Origin: Lachnospiraceae bacterium
GTDB lineage: Bacteria; Bacillota; Clostridia; Lachnospirales; Lachnospiraceae
Direction: 5' to 3'
Assembly: GCA_020860745.1 (NCBI GenBank)
Contig: JAJBTR010000216.1
Span: 2,555-8,798 of the forward strand
Length of the DNA: 6,244 nucleotides
The notes beneath the pieces were generated by a model. It made no database searches and was not told the origin of the DNA. It saw only the letters and a program-made list of their open reading frames with translations. Below are positions 1-6,244 of the stretch, in pieces (positions within the stretch are counted from its first letter, which is position 1; each line of letters begins with the position of its first letter). The translations under genes were made by a program, and so were the position numbers.

Positions 1-1327
1 AATAATTCCTTGCTGTAAAAAATGCAATATAAATCGCACACGCGAGAGAATTTTCATCATTGTAAGACAACACAGAGGAACATTCCTCATGAATCAGTTC
101 CAATGATCTCGCCACCGCCTCACTGTCCCCTCGGATTGTTTCCTCCAGCAATACTTCTGCCTGGCTAATAACCCGCTCTACCGGTCTCCACTTTTCACCT
201 TTTACAGCTGAATAAAATACTTCCGAAACTTCGCGATTTGGAATATATACTTCCCGTCTTGCCTGGTCGTAAGCCAGATAACCCAGGTGGACCAACAGTG
301 TCAGCACATCATCCCTGTTGTCAAAGGATGTAATATCATTTTGAAAAGTTCCGGTATCAATCTGAACGCGCTGATCTCCAAGCATCAGTATGATTGCATC
401 TTTCAAACCGTCAAAATTCATTTCTATATATTGCTTCAGGCTTTCAAATGTTTCCGATTTTTTCCAGTAGTTCTGAATTTCTTCATCCTGCATTGCATTC
501 ATTACAGAATTTGGGCTATACACATGCTGAATCCGGCTAAACGAATAGCCGTCATACCATGCGCTCACCTCACCAAAATCCATGTGATACTCCTGACAAA
601 GTGCTTTCACCTCTTCCTGTGTAAAACCAACATATTTTGCCAGCTTTGCAGGGCTTGTCATAGTATATTCTTTAAAATCTGACACAGCAGACTCATTTCC
701 ATACTTTTTCACCGGAAGAATACCGGTCATATATGCAGCCGCTATGGTCTCATCCGTCGCTGTTCCGCCTTTAAATAAGCCCCGGAGCAGTTGGATATAC
801 TCTTCCTGCAGAAAAATATCATCCTTTGCTTCCCGGAAGAGCGCATCCCACTCATCAATAATAAAGATAAATTGGATATAAACCTGTTGGCTGATAGCAA
901 TAAGAGCATCAGGCAAATAGGATTAATTCACGCTGAAACAGCCGGGGAAATACTCCCTCAGTTCATGAATCACAGCCTTCTGCATATCGCGCACGACATT
1001 ATTGCCTTTTGTCCTGGATTGCGAAATAAACCTTGTCATATCCAGATAAATCACATCAAATCTGTTCAGATATTTTTCAAAAGACTGTTTCCCGGAAATT
1101 TCCAGCCCCTCAAACAGGGAACGGGAGTCACAGCTTTTATCATAATAGGCACAAAGCATCTTTGCAGCAAACGATTTCCCGAAACGGCGGGGACGGCTGA
1201 AACTCGTTAACCTGATCGGTGTGTTGATCGTGCTGTTTACATAATCAATCAGCCCTGTCTTGTCTACATATATTCCATTTGTAATAACCCGAAATCCTCT
1301 GCAGCCAGGATTCAAATAAGTTCCCAC
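1..1327 (-). pseudogene. AAA-ATPase-like / PD-(D/E)XK nuclease family protein, interrupted by an in-frame stop and truncated at the left edge
   Basis: The family (PF09820 AAA-ATPase-like, usually followed by a PF08011 PD-(D/E)XK nuclease-like domain) is common and multicopy in gut clostridia and Bacteroidetes; its cellular role is not established. I read 134 codons from the GTG at 1327 to a TAA at 923-925. The same frame then continues without a stop for 307 more codons to the edge. Before the stop are the typical N-terminus (TYLNPGC, NGIYVDKTGL) and the family's Walker A variant SRPRRFGKS (residues 44-52). After it come Walker B FIFIIDEWDALF (Asp158-Glu159), AYMTGILPVKKYG (about 198-210) and WYDGYSF (257-263). 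The last readable stretch, starting NDENSLACAIYIAFF (423 on), matches the segment that opens the nuclease-like domain. The catalytic core and true C-terminus lie outside the window. A single substitution could have made the stop; no frameshift is needed. Family assignment is firm; loss of function is inferred. A sequencing error is the main alternative. Confidence 0.87.
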
Positions 1328-1333
1328 CCGATG

Positions 1334-1343
1334 CTCTCCTCTC
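1334..1343 (-). promoter_or_regulatory. Ribosome binding site fixing the GTG start at 1327
   Basis: On the minus strand the purine run GAGAGGAGAG contains AGGAG, ending 8 bases before a GTG at 1325-1327. This start gives a protein beginning (M)GTYLNPG, where members of this family normally begin. An alternative GTG at 1370-1372 would add 15 residues (RQVYDRIFLRGEHR region) that do not look like the family, and this purine run would then lie inside the gene. The downstream start is therefore preferred. Confidence 0.75.
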
Positions 1344-1397
1344 AAAAAAATTCTGTCATATACCTGTCGCACAGCACAAAAGAGCCATCTTCTTATG

Positions 1398-2852
1398 CTA
1401 TTTCCGTCTGATTTTTCCCATCAGCTGCCCGAATACCTCCACAACCAGCGGTTCTCTGGTCAACAACAGGAACAAACCATATGCCGCAAAAAACAGGCAT
1501 GCCGTAATGACAAGCGTCACGAAATAGCTCAGATCAAAAAGTACAACCCAGTAAGAGCATACCACACCCAGCACCAATCCGACAAGTATTTTCCAATAGG
1601 TAACTGCACGAAATGCTTCCGGCACCTGATTTCGCAGCGCTGCATACTGCACAATCAGCACGGTCAGCTCCGCCGCCAGCGTTCCGATGGCCGCACCGGA
1701 GGATTGTAACTGAGGAATCAGAATCGCATTGACAATGATATTGACAACAGCGCCTGCAATTTCTGAATACAGCACCGTCTTTTCCCTGCCAAGCGGAACG
1801 AGAATCTGAATTCCCAGAATGTTCGTCAACCCGATCAGAAGCAGCGTAGGCATGATAATCTGCATCGGCACAATAGAATTTTCATAGGCCGATCCCGAGA
1901 GGAACAGAACCCCCTGTCTGGCGTAAATCATAAAATACAGCATCAGCGGCGTTGCCAGCAGGAATACAAAATTGATTGCTTTTTTTGTAATCCTCTGAAA
2001 CTCATCCATCTTCCCGTTCTGCACATAATAGGAAGCTCTCGGAAGCAGCACTGTCCCCAGCGATGTTACGATGCTGACCAGTATAGTCTTAATCTTCACA
2101 GCGGCATTATAGTAACCCACTTCCTCATCGGAGGTCATAAACCCAAGCATCAATGTGTCCATATGCGTATAAATCGTGGTCGCACAGGACATGGCAAAGA
2201 AGATCGCCACCGGTTTCAGATGCCGTTTGAAATTATAATTTCCCACCGGTCTCATATCTATGTACTTATGTGCATTAATAAAGTTAAATATATTAGACGC
2301 GGACGCTGCGAGTATTGTGATACCGCCGTAGATGACATAATCTTCCTGCTCATGGATCAGCAGGAACATGGCAATCAGCGCCACAAATTTAAATATGATG
2401 GACCGGACGGTGATATAGGTATACTGCTCCAATGCCTTATACAGCCACTCCATACCGATGGATGTCAGTATGATTGTAAAACTCACAACAATGTACAGCG
2501 TACGGTCTTCCTGCAAACGCGGTACAAAGAGCAAAGCCAAAATCAGCACCGCGTAGGATATCACATTCATGATGAGATTGATCATCAGCAGTTCATGCGC
2601 CGTTCGTGTCAGTTCCTCCCGGTTGTCCCTCACTTTCGCGCAGGCCCGGATCCCGTAGGTGGGAATCCCCAGCTGCGCAAACATGGAAAAATAAGAAATC
2701 AGTGACGTCGCAAAAGACACCTTCCCCGTTCCCACCGGAAGCAGCACCCTCGATACATAGGGAAACGTAATCAGCGGAAAAATAAATGACGACATCGTAA
2801 GGATGGCGTTCATCACAAAATTCAGTTTTAATGATTTCTGCTTCGTCTGCAT
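1398..2852 (-). CDS. Wzx/RfbX-type lipid-linked oligosaccharide flippase (polysaccharide biosynthesis protein)
   Basis: This inner-membrane transporter of the MOP superfamily (PF01943, with a PF14667-like C-terminal part) flips undecaprenyl-linked oligosaccharide units to the outer face during capsule, exopolysaccharide or wall-glycan assembly. Its 484 residues are the usual family length. Fourteen hydrophobic segments can be picked out, roughly at 11-31, 44-64, 88-110, 118-134, 150-167, 173-192, 212-236, 250-272, 291-311, 330-352, 360-380, 385-405, 420-437 and 443-464. The N-terminal family signature is clear: PYVSRVLLPVGTGKVSFATS (31-50), then AQLGIPTYGIRACAKVRD (59-76). EWLYKALEQYTYITVRSI (135-152) is also typical. 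The C-terminus ends in a basic tail, GKIRRK. The ATG at 2852 lies 9 bases after the stop of the GH2 gene and has a good Shine-Dalgarno site, which points to co-transcription and coupled translation. The sequence does not show the glycan specificity. The gene looks intact. Confidence 0.95.
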   Translation of the reverse strand: MQTKQKSLKLNFVMNAILTMSSFIFPLITFPYVSRVLLPVGTGKVSFATSLISYFSMFAQLGIPTYGIRACAKVRDNREELTRTAHELLMINLIMNVISYAVLILALLFVPRLQEDRTLYIVVSFTIILTSIGMEWLYKALEQYTYITVRSIIFKFVALIAMFLLIHEQEDYVIYGGITILAASASNIFNFINAHKYIDMRPVGNYNFKRHLKPVAIFFAMSCATTIYTHMDTLMLGFMTSDEEVGYYNAAVKIKTILVSIVTSLGTVLLPRASYYVQNGKMDEFQRITKKAINFVFLLATPLMLYFMIYARQGVLFLSGSAYENSIVPMQIIMPTLLLIGLTNILGIQILVPLGREKTVLYSEIAGAVVNIIVNAILIPQLQSSGAAIGTLAAELTVLIVQYAALRNQVPEAFRAVTYWKILVGLVLGVVCSYWVVLFDLSYFVTLVITACLFFAAYGLFLLLTREPLVVEVFGQLMGKIRRK

Positions 2853-2856
2853 GGCT

Positions 2857-2862
2857 TCTCCT
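2857..2862 (-). promoter_or_regulatory. Flippase ribosome binding site overlapping the GH2 stop codon
   Basis: On the minus strand the junction reads TGAGGAGAAGCCATG. The final A of the GH2 stop (TGA, 2862-2864) is the first base of the AGGAGA Shine-Dalgarno site, which sits 4 bases before the flippase ATG at 2850-2852. A ribosome terminating on the GH2 gene would be placed on the flippase initiation site. This layout is typical of translational coupling; coupling itself is inferred. Confidence 0.85.
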
Positions 2863-5800
2863 CACCGCAATGTTTTCTTTTTCCCTGCCAGTACCAGTAG
2901 CGCCAGCACTTCCATTCCACACACCAGATACCAGATCCAGTCGTTCGTTTCTTCTTCCAGATACGTCTCCGGCGCCACCACCAGCGAGGACGCATCCGCC
3001 GTCGTGACGACTTCATAAGATGTATACTCGCTGTAGTCATAGACATCGATGACGGGATCTGGATTATTATCCACGTATACCCGGATATGATCGTCAAACA
3101 GCCTGACAGCGACCAGATGCGAACCGGATCCAACCTCCACGGACTCCTCTGTCTCCCCTCCGCGAAAGCTCAGGAGGCTTCCATTCAGCACTGCCTGATA
3201 CAGACCCCCGCGCACACTGATCTCATCCCCGCTGTCCAGTGTCACCTCCGCAGTATAACTGCCGGATGACGGGGTTATCATCCCATCCTCAGAGACCTGG
3301 TCTTCCGGATTCAGAATCAAAGTGGGGCTGGCCGCATAACGTCCGGTCTCTGCTCCATAAATTCGTATTCCATTCTGATTTTCTGAGCTATCCTTCACTC
3401 CATATCCGACGACAATCTCTCCATCGGCTTCCGCAATCGCTTCCCGTACTTCATCAATTTTATCATCGGGAATCCGTATGTTTACCAGATAACCGTAGTT
3501 TCCGGCGCTGGCGCCGCTATTGATGTTCTCAAGCAAAGTCAGTGTGCCGCGGATATCTCTTGGATTATCCGGCAGATAGACCGTATCGATCTCCACTCCA
3601 TTGATCCAGACGGTCATATCCGAGGGGAACTCGCTGCCCTCCGTGGTCTGGGAATATTCCGAGTTCGTGATACCGTTTGTCGTAGTCTCACCCTTTATGG
3701 AGGATGCCTCCACGATCACGCGGATGTTTTCCAGGCTGTCGATGTCATAATCCAGGGGCAGATGATAAGTGTAGCTTATGGTATTGTTCCCGGACGCCTC
3801 GTCAGATACGCAGTCCGCCCGCATTACGATACCGCCGTTACTCAGGTTTTCCCTGGAAGCGGTGCTCTCCTTTTCTGACACCACCACATTGGCAAAATTT
3901 TTTGCAATGACTTCCCCGTCTGATTCAATCCAGACTGTGACTGTGCCGACACATTCCTGCCCCGGCAGGGCAAACGAAATCTCATACCGCTCCTCTGTAT
4001 AGGCGGCAAAGTCAATCGCTACCTCTCCGCTTAGTTCTGTGGTAATGTAATTCCCGTAAATATCAGTTGCGTCAAACCGCCATCTCAGCACGGCGTCTGA
4101 AACTGTATCGCCGGACCAGTTTAGCGCGACTGCCTCCGCTGAATATGTATCACCGGCATACAGAGTCTCGATCGGATCCTCATCCAGTCCCACATAATTC
4201 GGCTGTGTCAGATCATTGATACTCATGTCTCCGCCGTAAGCGATATCCTCATATCCGAATTCTTTCGCACGGCGGTCATAAGTCAGAATTCCATTGCGCT
4301 CATACTCAATATCATACGGTTCAGTATAGATAAACCCGTTCAGAATCTGATTTTGCCGCAGCAGATCAATCTGATACTTGAAGCACCACGACACATCATA
4401 ATCTCCGTTATAGGCGGAAACGCCTCCGAATTCACTGTTCAGCAGCGGTTCTCCCTCATAGGAATAACCGTCCAGGAAATTGAAAGCGGAGCCAATCCAT
4501 GTCTGGGTCAGATAGGACTGAAATCTTTCTTTTGATGCTTCATAACCCTTGGGATAAGCGTGAAAAGAATTTAAATCCGTGGGTTGAATGTGATCTTCGT
4601 TACATGGACTCATATCTTCCACTAGCAGCCCCGGATTTAACGCTTTTACCCAGTCATATAGATATTGCCGCCACTCCAGCGTAGTCATGCCATCCGCCGC
4701 CATATTGCCGGGAGTCTCAATTCCCCAGTCCTCATTAAACAGCATCACCGCAATAATACTGGGATGATTGTAATCACGGGTGATCATTTCCTTCAGCATA
4801 CTCTCATAGAGGTCGCGCCCCGGCGTCTCGTCGCCCTCGTTTTCCGCGTTCATTGCCGTCGCGTGGGGCATATCCTGAAATACATACATTCCCAGCTTAT
4901 CCGCCCAGTAATACTGCAGCGGATCCTCAATCTTTAAATGCTTGCGGATCATATTGAAGCCGAGTTCTTTCATCTCCAGCAGATCGTCTTTCAACGCCTC
5001 CTCGCTGGGAGCGGTATAAATGCCATCCTCCCAGAACCCCTGATCCAGAAGACCTGACAGAAAGACAGGTCTTCCGTTCACGGTAATATATTCATACTCG
5101 TTATCCTCGTAATTCTCCGTCGTGACCTCCCGCATTCCGAAATAGGTATTCACCTTGTCCAGAAGGGTTCCATCCTCCGCATAGATCGCAATGCTTCCAT
5201 AGTATAAATTGGCTGTGACATCATCCCAGAGCAACGCATTTTCCATATAGATAGGATCCAACTCAAGAATTGACCCCCCCTCGGTCAGTTCCAGCGTCTG
5301 GGTTCCGGATACCGACGACCCGGTCTCCACATCCTCACCGGCTTCCTCATCCCATAGCTTGCTCGCGAACTCATAGGCTATCGTCACCTGCTGGTCTTCT
5401 TCGCTCTGCACAGATAATTCGTAGGTCACAGTCTCCTCTGTGATATCTGTGTCCACATGGGCATATTCTAAGTAAGTCTTATTGCGGCTCTCCAGATACA
5501 CCGTCTGCCAGATACCGCTGGTATGCGTGTAACCGCAGGGCGCATCCAACCCCTGCTTTCCGATCAGCGCTGTGTAGGAATCATCTCCGTACACGCCTTT
5601 ATCCTCCACCCATACCGTGATGGTGTTGGTTCCCTCATGGACATAATCAGTGATATCCAGGTCAAAAGATGTATAGCCGCCGTCATGGCCGCCCACCTCC
5701 TGTCCGTTCACATACACGATGCATTTGGCGTCTACCGCACCGAAATTCAGAAATACCGTCTGGTCTTCGCCCAGCCAGGTCTCATCCAGATCTACGGTCC

Positions 5801-6200
5801 GGCGATACCAGGCCTGACCAAGATAATCTGTATCTTCAATGCCGCTCAACGCAGACTCCCAGCAATAGGGGACATTGATGGAAAGGTCAAAACTATCGCT
5901 ATCCGTCTCATACCATCCCTCATCCAGACCCACTTCGTCCTCATCAAAAGTAAATTCCCAGACGCCGTTCAGGTTCATCCACTGCTCCCGCTCCCAGTCC
6001 GGACGGGGGTGCTCTGAGCGAGCGGTGTCGTCGCTGGAAGCGCTGGTGCCATCATCGGAAACTGCAGAATCGGTTCCCTCCGACGCATGCGCAGTAAGGC
6101 CAAAGCAACATGAGAATATGGCAGTGAAAAAAATCACTGCCAGGGTGCTCTTCAAGTATATTTTATATTTGACTGCTAAGAGAAATCTCCACATTATCAT
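2862..6200 (-). CDS. Secreted, membrane-anchored glycoside hydrolase family 2 protein (beta-galactosidase/beta-glucuronidase superfamily)
   Basis: This is a retaining exo-beta-glycosidase predicted to act outside the cell; the substrate cannot be told. A signal peptide (hydrophobic about 19-35, likely cleavage after AHA at 37-39) is followed by a Ser/Asp-rich acidic linker (40-62). The GH2 sugar-binding jelly roll is at about 65-237 (GQAWYRRTVDL, GGYTSFDLDIT, HTSGIWQTVYLE), an Ig-like module at about 238-358, and the TIM barrel at about 366-655. The acid/base is Glu490 in YNHPSIIAVMLFNE, the GH2 signature; the nucleophile is Glu590 in PLLNSEFGG. A further Ig-like module (about 668-776), an unassigned beta-rich module (about 780-965) and a LamG/CBM-like module (about 980-1065) follow. 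The C-terminus has one hydrophobic segment (about 1088-1105) and a KKKTLR tail, so it is probably anchored in the membrane or wall. The protein is strongly acidic. The ATG at 6200 is the first start after an in-frame TAA at 6219-6221; Met3 (6194) is an alternative. The flippase gene follows after 9 bases. Confidence 0.95.
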   Translation of the reverse strand: MIMWRFLLAVKYKIYLKSTLAVIFFTAIFSCCFGLTAHASEGTDSAVSDDGTSASSDDTARSEHPRPDWEREQWMNLNGVWEFTFDEDEVGLDEGWYETDSDSFDLSINVPYCWESALSGIEDTDYLGQAWYRRTVDLDETWLGEDQTVFLNFGAVDAKCIVYVNGQEVGGHDGGYTSFDLDITDYVHEGTNTITVWVEDKGVYGDDSYTALIGKQGLDAPCGYTHTSGIWQTVYLESRNKTYLEYAHVDTDITEETVTYELSVQSEEDQQVTIAYEFASKLWDEEAGEDVETGSSVSGTQTLELTEGGSILELDPIYMENALLWDDVTANLYYGSIAIYAEDGTLLDKVNTYFGMREVTTENYEDNEYEYITVNGRPVFLSGLLDQGFWEDGIYTAPSEEALKDDLLEMKELGFNMIRKHLKIEDPLQYYWADKLGMYVFQDMPHATAMNAENEGDETPGRDLYESMLKEMITRDYNHPSIIAVMLFNEDWGIETPGNMAADGMTTLEWRQYLYDWVKALNPGLLVEDMSPCNEDHIQPTDLNSFHAYPKGYEASKERFQSYLTQTWIGSAFNFLDGYSYEGEPLLNSEFGGVSAYNGDYDVSWCFKYQIDLLRQNQILNGFIYTEPYDIEYERNGILTYDRRAKEFGYEDIAYGGDMSINDLTQPNYVGLDEDPIETLYAGDTYSAEAVALNWSGDTVSDAVLRWRFDATDIYGNYITTELSGEVAIDFAAYTEERYEISFALPGQECVGTVTVWIESDGEVIAKNFANVVVSEKESTASRENLSNGGIVMRADCVSDEASGNNTISYTYHLPLDYDIDSLENIRVIVEASSIKGETTTNGITNSEYSQTTEGSEFPSDMTVWINGVEIDTVYLPDNPRDIRGTLTLLENINSGASAGNYGYLVNIRIPDDKIDEVREAIAEADGEIVVGYGVKDSSENQNGIRIYGAETGRYAASPTLILNPEDQVSEDGMITPSSGSYTAEVTLDSGDEISVRGGLYQAVLNGSLLSFRGGETEESVEVGSGSHLVAVRLFDDHIRVYVDNNPDPVIDVYDYSEYTSYEVVTTADASSLVVAPETYLEEETNDWIWYLVCGMEVLALLVLAGKKKTLR

Positions 6201-6212
6201 TATTAAAATCTG

Positions 6213-6216
6213 CCTC
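6213..6216 (-). promoter_or_regulatory. Weak ribosome binding site for the GH2 gene
   Basis: The only Shine-Dalgarno-like sequence before the GH2 ATG is GAGG, 12 bases upstream of the start at 6200. This is a longer gap than usual, and the spacer is AT-rich. No ATG, GTG or TTG lies between the in-frame TAA at 6219-6221 and the ATG, so the start cannot move upstream to improve the spacing. Initiation may be modest, which would also limit the coupled flippase. Confidence 0.35.
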
Positions 6217-6232
6217 GCTTATAAAAACTATC

Positions 6233-6238
6233 AGTATA
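6233..6238 (-). promoter_or_regulatory. Possible -10 element upstream of the GH2 gene
   Basis: The minus strand carries TATACT, one mismatch from TATAAT, 32 bases before the GH2 start. Its -35 partner would fall beyond the right edge, so it cannot be tested here. The leader is AT-rich, so a chance match is quite possible. The GH2 gene could equally be transcribed from genes further upstream. Confidence 0.25.
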
Positions 6239-6244
6239 TAACAC

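Noticed and set aside
900..930. A frameshift as the cause of the ATPase-like gene break
   Set aside because: Codon-by-codon reading shows the frame before and after the TAA is the same. A substitution, not an insertion or deletion, explains it.
287..1210. Plus-strand open frames at 287-682 and 791-1210
   Set aside because: They lie antisense to the ATPase-like gene, whose minus-strand frame is continuous here with clear family motifs. Their translations show no recognisable domain.
1364..1374. Small hairpin CTGT-GCG-ACAG between the flippase and the ATPase-like gene, followed by a T run
   Set aside because: The stem is only four base pairs, does not extend, and the T run starts well after it (1350-1344), so it is not a convincing intrinsic terminator.
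2593..3133. Minus-strand open frames at 2593-2922 and 2828-3133
   Set aside because: They are in other frames across the GH2-flippase junction. The second is dominated by Arg/Trp-rich low-complexity sequence, and both genes they overlap are firmly supported.
5523..6017. Plus-strand open frame of 164 codons
   Set aside because: It is antisense to the sugar-binding domain of the GH2 gene, the domain motifs of which are unambiguous. It is a composition shadow.
6105..6116. Possible lipoprotein box at the GH2 signal peptide (IFSC, residues 28-31)
   Set aside because: Phe is atypical at the -2 position, and a normal AHA signal peptidase I site follows at 37-39. The C-terminal hydrophobic segment already provides an anchor.

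Overview
The window carries three genes, all on the minus strand, so transcription runs from the right edge to the left. It suggests a Gram-positive anaerobe of the Firmicutes, most likely a gut clostridium of the Lachnospiraceae type. The reasons are a secreted, membrane-anchored GH2 glycosidase, AGGAG-type ribosome binding sites, a PF09820-type ATPase (a family often present in many copies in gut clostridia) and moderate GC. The taxonomic call is inference; no RNA gene or marker gene is present.

Right to left: (1) 2862-6200 encodes a 1112-residue extracellular glycoside hydrolase family 2 protein. It has a signal peptide, the sugar-binding, Ig-like and TIM-barrel modules, both catalytic glutamates, several C-terminal beta-rich modules, and a C-terminal hydrophobic anchor with a basic tail. 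(2) 1398-2852 encodes a 484-residue Wzx/RfbX-type flippase that moves lipid-linked oligosaccharides across the membrane. Its Shine-Dalgarno sequence begins on the last base of the GH2 stop codon and its ATG lies 9 bases beyond that stop, so the two genes almost certainly share a transcript and are translationally coupled. (3) 1-1327 is an AAA-ATPase-like/PD-(D/E)XK family gene broken by one in-frame TAA at 923-925. The frame is open and family-like on both sides of the stop, and it runs off the left edge before the nuclease core.

The first two genes look like the end of a cell-surface glycan locus. The flippase would deliver glycan units to the outer face of the membrane, where the anchored GH2 enzyme could trim or remodel glycans. 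Glycosyltransferases and a polymerase would be expected beyond the right edge (inference). The ATPase-like gene has visibly lower GC and looks like an unrelated accessory gene.

I found no tRNA, rRNA, CRISPR array, insertion sequence or convincing terminator. Both intergenic gaps and the right-edge leader are under 75 bases. No previously undescribed system is evident. The points most worth checking are the single nonsense codon in the ATPase gene, the GH2-flippase coupling, and the unassigned C-terminal modules and anchor of the GH2 protein.
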